Numbered from the stretch's first letter, positions 1-8,087 are shown. The stretch is 64,000 bases of DNA from Mycolicibacterium sp. lyk4-40-TYG-92 (GCF_030209435.1 NZ_JARVRX010000030.1:55376-119375), one strand, 5' to 3'. Translations and numbers: made by a program. The notes: generated by a model from the sequence alone, not told the origin.

Positions 1-68
1 CCACCAAAGCCCGAACCGATGATGACGACTTTGTGGCGATCCGATGCCGTAGCTCCGGGGTGGACCAT
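1..68 (-). CDS. ndh: Type II NADH dehydrogenase, N-terminal fragment cut by the window edge
   Basis: Only the first 22 codons lie in the window, reading leftward. They encode a short polar leader followed by the dinucleotide-binding start KVVIIGSGFGG (GxGxxG), the FAD-binding beta-alpha-beta unit of NDH-2. The leader HPGATASDRHKVV closely matches my memory of M. smegmatis Ndh. NDH-2 is a peripheral membrane flavoprotein that passes electrons from NADH to menaquinone without pumping protons. A GAGGAG ribosome-binding site sits about 9 bases before the ATG at 68. The downstream order (LLM oxidoreductase, SDR, modABC) matches the M. tuberculosis Rv1854c neighbourhood, which supports the call despite the short fragment. 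Confidence 0.85.
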   Translation of the reverse strand, partial: MVHPGATASDRHKVVIIGSGFG

Positions 69-184
69 GTTGAGGGGCTCCTCGACCTACTACAAGACTG
101 TTTACATACACAGGCTAGTCGCAGCTGAATCGATCAATGCAGTGAGATGCCCCACCGACTCCAGTTTTCACCTGACCTGCAGGT

Positions 185-1114
185 TCACTTCGCCAGGAGC
201 GGCTTGAGTAATTCCGCGACGGCGGTGATGCCGCCGGGCTGGTAACCGTTGAGGCTCGTAACCGGGCTGATGATGACGCCGTCGATGCCCGCGTCGAGCA
301 CCTTGGTCTTGATCTGGTCGGCCACCTGCTCCGGGCTGCCGTAGACGGCCTGCTGCTTGAAGTCGTCGGGGATGACGTCGGCGGTGACGTTCTCGTCGAT
401 GATCGCGATGGCGAGGTGGCTGGTCTCCAACGTGGCCGGGTCGCGGCCGATCTTCTCGCATGCCTCCTTGACCACCTGCACCTTGCGGGGCAGCTCGTCG
501 AAGCCCGCGATGACGTTGAGGTGGTCGAAGTGCTTGGCGGCCAGCGGAATGGTCTTCTTCTCGCCGCTCCCGCCGATCATCAGCGGGATGTGGTCGCGGA
601 AGCGCGGCTCGGCCATCGCCTCACGTGTCCGGTAGTACTTGCCCTCGAAGGTGGGCCGTTCCCCGGCGAGCATGGGCAGGATGATCTCGAGCGCCTCGTG
701 CAGCTTGTTGAACCGGTCGGTGAACGTCCCGAACTCATAGCCCAGCGAATCGTGCTCGAGTTCGAACCAGCCGGTGCCGATGCCCAGGATGGCCCGGCCC
801 TGACTGATGACGTCGAGCGTGGTGATGGCCTTGGCCAGCAATGTCGGGTTGCGGTAGGTGTTGCCTGTGACCAGCGTGCCGAGCTGCACCTTCTCGGTGG
901 CCACGGCGAGCCCGCCGAGTGCGGTGTAAGCCTCCAGCATGGGCTGGTCGGGAGTACCCAGCCCGGGCAGTTGATAGAAGTGGTCCATCACGAAGACCGA
1001 GTCGAAGCCGGCGGCCTCGGCTTCCTGGGCCTGGGCGATGACGGTCGGGAACAGCTCACCGACGCCGGTGCCGTAGGAGAAATTGGGGATCTGAAGTCCG
1101 AGTCGAATCGTCAC
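185..1114 (-). CDS. LLM-class, probably F420-dependent, oxidoreductase
   Basis: A 309-residue protein of the luciferase-like monooxygenase TIM-barrel superfamily, ortholog-like to M. tuberculosis Rv1855c. The start LGLQIPNFSYG, the FDSVFVMDHF strand, LGTLVTGNTYRNP and ILGIGTGWFELEH are typical of mycobacterial members that use coenzyme F420 as hydride carrier. The substrate is unknown. Translation begins at a GTG at 1114 that lies inside a perfect 21-bp palindrome. The gene is downstream of, and in the same direction as, the SDR gene, with a strong hairpin between them, so it probably has its own promoter. F420 rather than FMN use is inferred from the family and genus; no residue seen here proves it. 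Confidence 0.85.
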   Translation of the reverse strand: MTIRLGLQIPNFSYGTGVGELFPTVIAQAQEAEAAGFDSVFVMDHFYQLPGLGTPDQPMLEAYTALGGLAVATEKVQLGTLVTGNTYRNPTLLAKAITTLDVISQGRAILGIGTGWFELEHDSLGYEFGTFTDRFNKLHEALEIILPMLAGERPTFEGKYYRTREAMAEPRFRDHIPLMIGGSGEKKTIPLAAKHFDHLNVIAGFDELPRKVQVVKEACEKIGRDPATLETSHLAIAIIDENVTADVIPDDFKQQAVYGSPEQVADQIKTKVLDAGIDGVIISPVTSLNGYQPGGITAVAELLKPLLAK

Positions 1115-1122
1115 GATTCGAC
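1102..1122. promoter_or_regulatory. Perfect 21-bp palindrome over the start codon of the LLM gene
   Basis: Ten bases (GTCGAATCGT) are repeated as their exact reverse complement around a single central C at 1112. The GTG initiation codon of the LLM oxidoreductase occupies 1112-1114. It could be a repressor operator, or in the mRNA a hairpin hiding the start codon. No family consensus was recognised. Confidence 0.5.
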
Positions 1123-1153
1123 CCTAGCCACCAACGGTGCTGTGGCGTCACCC

Positions 1154-1182
1154 TTTTCGCCGGGCGCGAAGCCCGGCGAAAA
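1154..1182. terminator. Intrinsic terminator hairpin between SDR and LLM genes
   Basis: A 12-bp perfect stem (TTTTCGCCGGGC with its complement) closes a 5-base GCGAA loop. It lies 20 bases past the SDR stop codon and before the LLM start on the same strand. The run of T/A at both stem ends would serve transcription in either direction, but the only gene ending here is the SDR on the minus strand. Confidence 0.7.
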
Positions 1183-1203
1183 CGGGAATAAAACTCGGTC
1201 GGG

Positions 1204-1875
1204 TCAGGCGAAGGTCGCGAGTGCGCCGGCGCTCACGTGCAGCGTCTCGCCGGTGATGTGGCGGGCGGCGGGCGTGGTCAGGAAGAGCGCGAGCTTGGTC
1301 AGCTCCGATCCGACGGTGGCGCCGCTGTTGTCGACGCCGTCGTAGCCCGCTTCGGAGCCACGGCCGGCGGCGACCACGTTGATCGTGATGCCGCGGATGC
1401 CGAAGTGCTCGGCCTGGCCGGCGGTCCAGTTCGACACGGCCGCCTTGATCGCGGCGTCGGCGGTGCCGTCCTTCGGGCACTCCGGCACGACGGTCACGAT
1501 GGCACCGCCCGAACGCATCTGGTCGCCGAGGATCTGGACGGTCAGCACCGCCGACAGCAGCGAGGAGTCGAGGGTGTTGCGCCACACGGCGGCGCGCTCG
1601 GCCAGGGTGTAGGTGCGCGGGTCGCCGGCGGACCAGACCGGAGCCGGGACGTTCACGATGGCGTCGAGGTGCTGCGGCAGCTTGTCGCGCATCTGCTCCA
1701 GCGCGGCGCCGTCGGTGTTGTCCAGCACGATCGACTCGACTTCGAGTTCCTTGGCGGCCACGTCGAGCTCGTCGCGGCGGGCGCCGGCGATGACGACGTT
1801 GTGCCCGGCGTCGCGGAATCCCGCGGCGATGACGCGGCCGAGATCGGTATCGCCTCCGGTGACCAGAACGTCCAT
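1204..1875 (-). CDS. Degenerate short-chain dehydrogenase/reductase-like protein
   Basis: A 223-residue Rossmann protein corresponding in position to M. tuberculosis Rv1856c. The ATG at 1875 is preceded by AGGAGG at good spacing; a longer reading from 1920 has no such support. The cofactor loop reads TGGDTDLG, close to the SDR TGxxxGxG motif. The usual NNAG is replaced by VNVPAP, and the catalytic YxxxK reads DAAIK, so the proton-donating tyrosine is absent. It may bind NAD(P) without catalysing classical SDR chemistry. It is divergent from modA with about 110 bases between the two starts, so the genes share a promoter region. The role is unknown. Confidence 0.8.
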   Translation of the reverse strand: MDVLVTGGDTDLGRVIAAGFRDAGHNVVIAGARRDELDVAAKELEVESIVLDNTDGAALEQMRDKLPQHLDAIVNVPAPVWSAGDPRTYTLAERAAVWRNTLDSSLLSAVLTVQILGDQMRSGGAIVTVVPECPKDGTADAAIKAAVSNWTAGQAEHFGIRGITINVVAAGRGSEAGYDGVDNSGATVGSELTKLALFLTTPAARHITGETLHVSAGALATFA

Positions 1876-1985
1876 GAACAAGGCCTCCTCGTGTGCAACG
1901 CTGAACGCGGTTGCCGCCATGTTACTGGACAGTAGCTAGCTGACGAAACTCGCCACGCGGAGGAATGGGTCCTAGGGTTTGGCGA

Positions 1986-2759
1986 ATGTGGCTCATGCGC
2001 AAGCTGATGCGTGCGGTGGCGGTCGTGGCGCTCCTCGCCGCAGGCGGGGCGCTCTCCGCGTGTGATTCGGGCTCGAAACAGTCGGGTCCTGTGGTCAACG
2101 TCTACGCGGCGGCGTCCCTGAAGCAGGCGTTCACCGCGCTCGCCGACCGCTACAAGAAGGACAACCCCGGCGCGGACGTCCAGTTCAACTTCGCGGGCTC
2201 GTCGTCGTTGGTCGAGCAGCTGACCCAGGGCGCGAAGGCCGACGTGTTCGCCTCGGCCGACGCCAACAACATGACCAAGGCCGCCAAGGCCGGGTTGGTC
2301 TCCGCGACCCCGGTGAACTTCGCGTCCAACACGCTCGTCATCGTGACCCGGCCGGGTAATCCGAAGCAGCTCAACAGTTTCGGTGATCTGGCCCGGCCCG
2401 GGCTGAACGTCGTGGTGTGCGCGGCCCAGGTGCCGTGCGGCACGGCGACCCGGAAGGTGGAGAAGATCGCCGGCGTGCAGCTCAAGCCCGTCAGCGAGGA
2501 GACGTCGGTGACCGACGTGCTGAACAAGGTCACGAGTGGGCAGGCCGATGCCGGCGTCGTCTATCAGACCGACGCCAGGTCGGCCGGCGACAAGGTCACC
2601 AAGGTCGACTTCCCGCAGGCGGCGTCGGCGGTGAACATCTATCCGATCGCGGTGCTGAAGTCGGCGGGGGATGCGTCTGCCGCGCAGCGGTTCGTCGACC
2701 TGGTGACGAGTGACGCCGGTCATCAGACCCTGGCGCAGTTCGGGTTCGCGAAGCCTTGA
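1986..2759 (+). CDS. modA: Molybdate ABC transporter substrate-binding lipoprotein ModA
   Basis: Periplasmic-type binding protein that captures molybdate (or tungstate) and hands it to ModB. The N-terminus is a lipoprotein signal with lipobox LSAC, lipidation expected at about Cys26. The mature protein starts VNVYAAASLKQAF and contains FNFAGSSSLVEQL, the serine-rich oxyanion-binding segments of ModA. Its 257 residues fit the family. Starts at 1965, 1986 and 1995 are all possible: the first touches its GGAGG too closely, and 1986 has a weaker AGGG at normal spacing. The stop overlaps the modB TTG start (TTGA), showing translational coupling. Order and identity match Rv1857-Rv1859. Confidence 0.93.
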   Translation: MWLMRKLMRAVAVVALLAAGGALSACDSGSKQSGPVVNVYAAASLKQAFTALADRYKKDNPGADVQFNFAGSSSLVEQLTQGAKADVFASADANNMTKAAKAGLVSATPVNFASNTLVIVTRPGNPKQLNSFGDLARPGLNVVVCAAQVPCGTATRKVEKIAGVQLKPVSEETSVTDVLNKVTSGQADAGVVYQTDARSAGDKVTKVDFPQAASAVNIYPIAVLKSAGDASAAQRFVDLVTSDAGHQTLAQFGFAKP

Positions 2760-3559
2760 ACCCAGGACTGCCGCGCTGGATTTACGTCCCGGCGGCGCTG
2801 GGTGCGTTGTTCGTCGTCGTGCCCCTCATCGCGATCGCCGCGAAGGTCGACTGGTCGCGGTTCCTCGAACTGATCAGCAGCGACTCGTCGGTGACCGCGC
2901 TGCTACTGAGCCTCAAGACCGCCGCGGCCAGCACCTCGCTCTGCGTGGTGCTGGGCGTGCCGATGGCACTGGTCCTGGCGCGCAGCGGCTCCCGCGTGGT
3001 GCGCTGGACCCGCCCCCTGATTCTGCTGCCGCTGGTGTTGCCGCCGGTCGTCGGCGGTATCGCGCTGCTGTACGCCTTCGGCCGGCTCGGGCTGATCGGC
3101 AGGTACCTGGACGCGGCGGGTGTGCACATCGCGTTCTCGACGACGGCGGTCGTGCTGGCACAGACGTTCGTCTCCCTGCCGTTTCTGGTGATCGCGCTGG
3201 AAGGCGCGGCTCGCACGGCCGGGTCGCAGTACGAGGCGGTCGCGGCCACGCTGGGCGCCCGTCCGACCACGGTGTGGCGCCGGGTCACGTTGCCGATGCT
3301 GGCGCCGGGTCTGGCGTCGGGTTCGGTGCTGGCGTTCGCGCGGTCGCTGGGGGAGTTCGGCGCCACGCTGACGTTCGCCGGCTCGCGCCAGGGGGTGACG
3401 CGGACGCTGCCGCTGGAGATCTATCTCCAGCGCGAGGCCGACGCCGATGCCGCCGTGGCGTTGTCGCTGGTGTTGGTGGTGGTCGCGGCCGTCGTGGTGC
3501 TCGTGACGGGTGGGGCCCGGTTCGGACGCGGGCCGTTCGAGGCGGAGAGCCGGCAGTGA
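2756..3559 (+). CDS. modB: Molybdate ABC transporter permease ModB
   Basis: A 267-residue inner-membrane permease with about five to six hydrophobic segments. The cytoplasmic EAA loop runs AVAATLGARPTTVWRRVTLPM around residues 160-180, where the ModC ATPase docks. It begins at TTG 2756, overlapping the modA stop by four bases, and ends in GTGA shared with modC. The downstream segment SLGEFGATLTFAGS is the ModB family signature. With ModA and ModC it forms a molybdate importer that supplies molybdenum-cofactor enzymes such as the bis-MGD oxidoreductase at 37945-40182. Confidence 0.95.
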   Translation: MNPGLPRWIYVPAALGALFVVVPLIAIAAKVDWSRFLELISSDSSVTALLLSLKTAAASTSLCVVLGVPMALVLARSGSRVVRWTRPLILLPLVLPPVVGGIALLYAFGRLGLIGRYLDAAGVHIAFSTTAVVLAQTFVSLPFLVIALEGAARTAGSQYEAVAATLGARPTTVWRRVTLPMLAPGLASGSVLAFARSLGEFGATLTFAGSRQGVTRTLPLEIYLQREADADAAVALSLVLVVVAAVVVLVTGGARFGRGPFEAESRQ

Positions 3560-4632
3560 CGGGCGGTCTCGCGGTACGCGCTGTCGTCGGCGCTCGTGGC
3601 ATCGACGTGGAGCTCGACGTCGCAGCCGGCGAGGTGCTGGCCGTCGTCGGGCCCAACGGTGCGGGGAAATCCAGTGTGCTGCATGTGATCGCCGGCCTGC
3701 TGCGGCCCGACGCGGGCACGGTGACGGTGGGCGGTCGCCGGCTGACCGACGCCGCATCGGGCCTGCACGTCGCGGTCCACAACCGGCGGGTCGGCCTGCT
3801 GCTGCAGGACCCGGCGCTGTTTCCGCACCTGACGGTCGCCGGCAACGTCGCCTTCGGGCCACGGGCCCGTCATCACCTGCGTGCCGAGGCGCGGCGGACG
3901 GCCGGCCGCTGGCTCGGCGAGGTGGGCGCCACCGAACTGGCCGATCGCCGGCCGGGGCAGCTGTCGGGCGGTCAGGCGCAGCGAGTCGCCCTGGCCCGGG
4001 CGCTGGCCGCCGAACCCGACGTGCTGCTGCTCGACGAACCGCTGTCGGGACTGGACGTCACGGCCGCCTCGGCGATGCGCCGGTTGCTGCGTGATGTCCT
4101 GGGTGCGGGCGGACGCAGTTCGGTGCTGGTCAGCCACGATCTGCTCGACGTCGTCACGCTGGCGGATCGGGTGGTGGTCATCGAGGGTGGCCGCATCGTC
4201 GAATCCGGCGCCGTCGCCGACGTGCTGACCGCGCCGCGGACGGCGTTCGGGGCGCGGTTCGCGGGTGTGAATCTGGTCAGCGGACGCGCGGGTGACGACG
4301 GCGGCTCGGTACTGGCCGCCGGGCAGACGTGGCGCGGGGTGTGGGGACCGGACGTGACGCCGGGCGGCTCGGCGATCGCGGTGTTCGCTCCGGCGGCGGT
4401 ATCGGTGAGCCGGGCGCTGCCCGCCGATGACGTCAATGTCGTCGTGGTCGGGGTCGCGGAGCTGGATCACCGCGGCCCGGTCATCCGCGTGCGCGCCGAG
4501 GCGACCGACGACGGCGGTGGGGGCCTGGCGGCCGACATCAGCGCCGAGGTGGCGGCAGGTCTACGGCTGATTCCGGGGGAGCGGGTGTACTTCGGCGTCG
4601 ATCCGCGGGACGTCGCGATCAGGCCCGCCTGA
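3556..4632 (+). CDS. modC: Molybdate ABC transporter ATP-binding protein ModC
   Basis: A 358-residue ATPase. Walker A GPNGAGKSS lies near residue 35, signature LSGGQAQR near 138 and Walker B VLLLDEPLSG near 158. The D-loop follows, with the H-loop in VSHDLLD near 197. The last third is the molybdate-binding TOBE region typical of ModC. The reading frame is open far upstream inside modB, but the correct start is the GTG at 3556 overlapping the modB stop, which gives the family length. It is the last gene of modABC, followed by a 167-base gap before apa. No ModE-type regulator gene was seen nearby. Confidence 0.94.
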   Translation: MTGGLAVRAVVGARGIDVELDVAAGEVLAVVGPNGAGKSSVLHVIAGLLRPDAGTVTVGGRRLTDAASGLHVAVHNRRVGLLLQDPALFPHLTVAGNVAFGPRARHHLRAEARRTAGRWLGEVGATELADRRPGQLSGGQAQRVALARALAAEPDVLLLDEPLSGLDVTAASAMRRLLRDVLGAGGRSSVLVSHDLLDVVTLADRVVVIEGGRIVESGAVADVLTAPRTAFGARFAGVNLVSGRAGDDGGSVLAAGQTWRGVWGPDVTPGGSAIAVFAPAAVSVSRALPADDVNVVVVGVAELDHRGPVIRVRAEATDDGGGGLAADISAEVAAGLRLIPGERVYFGVDPRDVAIRPA

Positions 4633-4799
4633 CGGCACGCCCGGCCCTTCTCGAGCCGCACCGCGGCACCGCGGCGCCTCAGCAACCGAGCGATATCGCC
4701 GTGGTCTGTCCAGATGCCCGAAGCGAGCTAACCGACTCGCGAGGGAATTAGCCGCAACTCGCACTTGCGTCACGCCGGTAACACTGTATTTTCGTCCCC

Positions 4800-5813
4800 A
4801 TGCGACACCCGGATGCGCGGACAAGTGCCCGCAAACGCCTTCCGAAATCACTGACTGCTGCGGTAGCAGGTGCGGCGGCCGCGGCGATCGCGCTGCCGAG
4901 CGCGATCTCGTATGCCGACCCGGTGCCGCCGGCTCCTGCACCCGCCCCGGCTCCTGCTCCGGCGCCCGCCCCGGCCGGAGAACCGGCCCCGGCGGTCGAA
5001 GCGCCCGCGCCCCCGTGGGCTCCGCCGCCGCCCGCGCCGGATCCCGCCGCGCCTCCGGCCGACCCCAACGCGCCGCCGGCCGCCGCGCCCGCGGCTCCCG
5101 GCGCACCGGCGCCCGGTACCGCTGCGGGTGCGACTCCGGCTGCCGCCCCGGCGCCGCCGGCTGAGCCCGGCCGCGTCAACAACGACGCCGGTGGCTTCAG
5201 TTACGTGGTGCCACAGGGCTGGAAGATCGCCGATGCCACGCAGCTGTCGTACGGCCAGGCGCTGCTGACCAAGGCCCCGGCCGCCGGTTCGGAGCAGGCC
5301 CCGAGTGACACCAGCGTGCTGCTGGGCCGGCTGGACCTGAAGCTGTTCGCCGGTGCCGAATCCGACAACGGCAAGGCCGCCAACCGGTTGGCCTCGGACA
5401 TGGGCGAGTTCTTCATGCCCTTCCCGGGCACCCGTATCGGCCAGGAGACGACGGCGCTGACCGCCGGGACCCTGCCGGGCGCGGCGTCGTTCTACGAGGT
5501 CAAGTTCACCGACACCGGCAAGCCCAACGGCCAGATCTGGGCGGGCGTCGTCGGCAACCCGCCGCCGGATGCCACCATCCGCAGCCAGCGCAACCCGCAG
5601 CGGTGGTTCGTCGTGTGGCTGGGTTCGGGGAACCACCCGGTCGACAAGGCCGCCGCGGTGACGCTGGCCCAGTCGATCCGCCCGTGGAACCCGCCGCCCC
5701 CGCCGCCGGTCGATCCGAACGCCCCGCCCAAGCCCGCCGATCCGGCCCACCCGATGGTCGGCGTGCCGGTACCCGTGACGAACGCACCGCCGGAGATGGC
5801 TCCCGCCGGATAG
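4800..5813 (+). CDS. apa: Alanine- and proline-rich secreted antigen Apa (fibronectin attachment protein)
   Basis: A 337-residue exported protein. A signal peptide runs to about residue 39 (AISYA/DP), followed by a long Pro/Ala repeat region of PAPAPAP type (about 40-120). A globular domain follows (from GGFSYVVPQGW), and a second Pro-rich tail lies at the C-terminus (NPPPPPPVDPNAPP). This architecture is that of mycobacterial Apa/45-47 kDa antigen (Rv1860), a mannosylated secreted glycoprotein reported to bind fibronectin and host lectins. It directly follows modABC, as in M. tuberculosis, where it was once called modD, but nothing in the protein suggests molybdate transport. A strong hairpin closes the transcription unit. 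Confidence 0.95.
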   Translation: MRHPDARTSARKRLPKSLTAAVAGAAAAAIALPSAISYADPVPPAPAPAPAPAPAPAPAGEPAPAVEAPAPPWAPPPPAPDPAAPPADPNAPPAAAPAAPGAPAPGTAAGATPAAAPAPPAEPGRVNNDAGGFSYVVPQGWKIADATQLSYGQALLTKAPAAGSEQAPSDTSVLLGRLDLKLFAGAESDNGKAANRLASDMGEFFMPFPGTRIGQETTALTAGTLPGAASFYEVKFTDTGKPNGQIWAGVVGNPPPDATIRSQRNPQRWFVVWLGSGNHPVDKAAAVTLAQSIRPWNPPPPPPVDPNAPPKPADPAHPMVGVPVPVTNAPPEMAPAG

Positions 5814-5819
5814 TCGCCC

Positions 5820-5867
5820 AAATGAATTGAGGACCGTGCCCAGTCGGGCACGGTCCTCAATTCATTT
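5820..5867. terminator. Bidirectional terminator between convergent apa and glsB-like genes
   Basis: A perfect 22-bp inverted repeat separated by four bases (AGTC). It starts with AAATGAATTG on the left and ends with CAATTCATTT on the right. It sits 6 bases past the apa stop and 9 bases before the end of the convergent membrane-protein gene. The A-rich and T-rich outer ends provide a U-tract in both directions. Confidence 0.9.
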
Positions 5868-5876
5868 CGGTACGGG

Positions 5877-6149
5877 TTACGTCGTACTCTTCGACTTCAC
5901 GAAGCGGTAGATCAGCACCAGGATCACCGCACCGACCAGTGCGCCCCAGAAGGAGTGCTGGATCGGTGGACGGAAGTCGAGCTTGTGCGGCGCGTAGACA
6001 ATACTGCTCAACGTGCCGCCGACATAGCCACCGGCGATGCCCAGCACGCACGTGAGGATCCACCCCATGTCGTCCTTCCCGGGTACGACGAACCGGGCGA
6101 TGGCTCCGACGATGAGGCCGAGAAGAATCAACCAGACGATGTGCATCAT
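5877..6149 (-). CDS. GlsB/YeaQ/YmgE family small membrane protein
   Basis: About 90 residues with three hydrophobic segments (HIVWLILLGLIVGAIARFVV, WILTCVLGIAGGYVGGTL, WGALVGAVILVLIYRF) and glycine-rich packing. This is the transglycosylase-associated/GlsB family of small stress-related membrane proteins. It corresponds to Rv1861 in position and size. An AAAGG sits 8 bases before the ATG at 6149; the ATG at 6155 is too close to it. The molecular function of the family is not established. It converges on apa across a strong terminator. Confidence 0.8.
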   Translation of the reverse strand: MMHIVWLILLGLIVGAIARFVVPGKDDMGWILTCVLGIAGGYVGGTLSSIVYAPHKLDFRPPIQHSFWGALVGAVILVLIYRFVKSKSTT

Positions 6150-6271
6150 TGTCATGACCTTTCGATTGACTGATACATCTCGAGGCTAGCCCGGTTCGGC
6201 GCGCGACAACGAGGTCTGAAACGCAGCGATCTGGTGACGGTTAGGGGACCAGTCCCGCGCGGCCGGGGCGT

Positions 6272-7030
6272 CTAGCTGAAGTGCCAGACGGCGGCCGCGG
6301 CGAGCGCGCCCATGCCGTTGAGTGACCAGTGCAGCGCGATGGGCGCGAGCAGGCTGCCGGACCGGCGCCGCAGCCAGGTGAAGACGAATCCGGCGGCGGC
6401 GGTGGCGACGACGGCCATGGCCACGCCGGCGATCATGCCGGCCACTCCGCCGCCGAGAACGCGGGTGAATCCGACGTTGCTGCTGGTCAGGCCCAGCGAA
6501 GTGGCGATGTGCCAGAGGCCGAACAGCAGCGACCCGGCGGCGGCCACGCCACGGAAGCCCCAGGCGCGGTCGAGCGTGCCGTGCAGTACGCCGCGGAACG
6601 CGAGTTCTTCGGGGATGACGGTCTGCAACGGGATGACGATCATCGACGCGAGTAGGGCGCCGGAGATGGTGGCGTAGTGGTTGTTGAGGAACATCGGCCG
6701 GGTCCAGGGCAGCAGCACGCCGACGGCGATCACCGACCCGACGAGCAGGATCGCGCCGAGCGCGTAGCGCATGCCGGTCCGCCAGTGTGCGCGGCCGAGT
6801 CCGAGCTCGGTCCAACCGAGGCCCCGCTTGCGCACCAGGGCCACGAGGGCGAGCGCTGCGAGTGGCACCACGACGATGTTCGCCCAGGGGGTCGTGAAGT
6901 GGGCCAGCAGATTGGTCGCGACCAGGACGGCCACCACGACGGCCACGTCGATGTAGACGCGCGGATGCCGCACGGCTGGTGAGCCGGTCGGTAGGCAGGG
7001 TGCAGCGGCGGCTGCCGAGGCGTCGATCAT
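6272..7030 (-). CDS. CPBP-family intramembrane protease-like protein
   Basis: A 252-residue polytopic membrane protein with the three CPBP (Abi/Rce1-like) motifs in order. These are EELAFR near residue 155 (EExxxR), FGLWH near 183 (FxxxH) and HWSLN near 238 (HxxxN), the glutamates and histidines that bind zinc in Rce1-type proteases. The family cleaves membrane-associated peptides, but the substrate here is unknown. It corresponds to Rv1863c. The adhA gene that separates it from Rv1861 in M. tuberculosis is missing here. The start at 7030 gives an unusually polar 20-residue lead before the first membrane span. Confidence 0.85.
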   Translation of the reverse strand: MIDASAAAAAPCLPTGSPAVRHPRVYIDVAVVVAVLVATNLLAHFTTPWANIVVVPLAALALVALVRKRGLGWTELGLGRAHWRTGMRYALGAILLVGSVIAVGVLLPWTRPMFLNNHYATISGALLASMIVIPLQTVIPEELAFRGVLHGTLDRAWGFRGVAAAGSLLFGLWHIATSLGLTSSNVGFTRVLGGGVAGMIAGVAMAVVATAAAGFVFTWLRRRSGSLLAPIALHWSLNGMGALAAAAVWHFS

Positions 7031-7125
7031 CTGTGCCGAGTGTACCGATGCGCGGTGGCGGGCCAGGTCACATCGGTGCGCGACGACTCACTACCGCCGG
7101 GCCGGATTGACCTGCTCGCGCGGAG

Positions 7126-7380
7126 TCAGTGACGGCGCTTCCACCGCCGGTACTCCTCGGGTAGGCACACCGCGCAAGGGCGGTATCCCGCCGCGACGGC
7201 AACGGTTTCGTCGGCGAAGAACACCCGGTGGGCGCGGTAGCCGCCGGCGGCGATGGCCCGCATTGCTGACGGGCAATCGAGTCGCCCGTAGAGCTTGTTG
7301 CGCCGGTGGCCGCCCAGGCGCCCCGGTGTCGCACTGGCGTAGGGCCGGCCGTGGGCGTCGACGAGCGTGTACCTGCTCAC
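7126..7380 (-). CDS. Ada-like zinc-binding small protein
   Basis: An 84-residue protein beginning at a GTG that overlaps the stop of the oxygenase gene (GTGA). The second half, FFADETVAVAAGYRPCAVCLPEEY, is the C-terminal part of the Ada metal-binding domain, with RPCxxC. In E. coli Ada four cysteines bind zinc, and Cys38 accepts methyl groups from phosphotriesters. Here the segment reads YGRLDCPSA, so the position of Cys38 appears to be glycine and only three cysteines remain. It may therefore bind zinc or DNA without being a methyl acceptor. It is last in a four-gene chain with sigma factor, Ogt and oxygenase genes, which points to alkylation damage. Confidence 0.75.
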   Translation of the reverse strand: MSRYTLVDAHGRPYASATPGRLGGHRRNKLYGRLDCPSAMRAIAAGGYRAHRVFFADETVAVAAGYRPCAVCLPEEYRRWKRRH

Positions 7381-8087
7381 GCGGCGTCGTGGAAGATCAG
7401 GCCGAGGGTCATGCGGGATCCCGAGCGCAGGGTCGAAACACCGTGGCGCACAGGGCCGACGGCCCACCCTCTTTTCGATGCCACCGGCCGCTCGCGCGTG
7501 GTGATGACGAGCCCGTGCCCGAACGGGATGGAGATGGCGGAGCCGCGCGACTGAGCGCGGGGCCGCTGCTCGTACAGCAGGAATTCGCCACCGGTGTAGT
7601 CGACCTCGGGGCGGGTCAGGTTGATGACGACCTGCAGCGGAAAGACCAAGTCCCCGTACAGATCCTGGTGCAGGGCGCACCAGCCGCCGGCACCGTACTT
7701 CAGCAGCAGCGCGGTGGTTCTGGTCTGCCCCGCTCGGTGGCAGGTCGCCAGCCAGTCGTCGAAACTGTCGGGCCACGGTGGGTCGCGGCGCAACCTCGTC
7801 CACCAGTCCCGGGCGATCGGCAGCAGCCGAGGGTAGAGCGCGTATTTGAGCTCGGTGACGATTTCGGGGTAGGGGCGGTGGAAGTAGCGGTACTGGCCTT
7901 CGCCGAACCGGTACCGGGCCATGTCGATGGTCGACCGGAATCGGGTCGCATCGGGGTAGATCGCCGCCAACTCGGCGGCCTCGTCCGGGGTGATGAGAGG
8001 TCCGGTGAGCGCGCCGCCGACGGTCTCGAGTTCGGTACGGACGGCACCCCAGTCGGTGCCGGCGACGCGCTGTTGCCAGATGCTCAT
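7377..8087 (-). CDS. 2OG-Fe(II) oxygenase family protein
   Basis: A 236-residue predicted non-haem iron dioxygenase. HQD (in CALHQDLYGD, about residue 138) supplies the HxD iron ligands. A distal histidine in PVRHGVSTLRSG (about 217) with a following arginine for 2-oxoglutarate completes the facial triad. Short motifs such as YRYFHRPYP and TGGEFLLYEQRPR recall the COG3826 group, whose substrate is unknown. The ATG at 8087 overlaps the ogt stop (ATGA). Association with Ogt and an Ada-like protein suggests an AlkB-like repair role, but it lacks an obvious AlkB signature, so that is inference from context only. Confidence 0.78.
   Translation of the reverse strand: MSIWQQRVAGTDWGAVRTELETVGGALTGPLITPDEAAELAAIYPDATRFRSTIDMARYRFGEGQYRYFHRPYPEIVTELKYALYPRLLPIARDWWTRLRRDPPWPDSFDDWLATCHRAGQTRTTALLLKYGAGGWCALHQDLYGDLVFPLQVVINLTRPEVDYTGGEFLLYEQRPRAQSRGSAISIPFGHGLVITTRERPVASKRGWAVGPVRHGVSTLRSGSRMTLGLIFHDAA

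Noticed and set aside
1965..1967. ATG as the modA start
   Set aside because: It directly abuts the GGAGGA sequence, leaving no spacing for initiation; ATG 1986 or 1995 is more reasonable.
2710..3555. Upstream extension of the modC reading frame inside modB
   Set aside because: The frame stays open, but the modB sequence and the GTGA overlap at 3556 show that ModC begins there.
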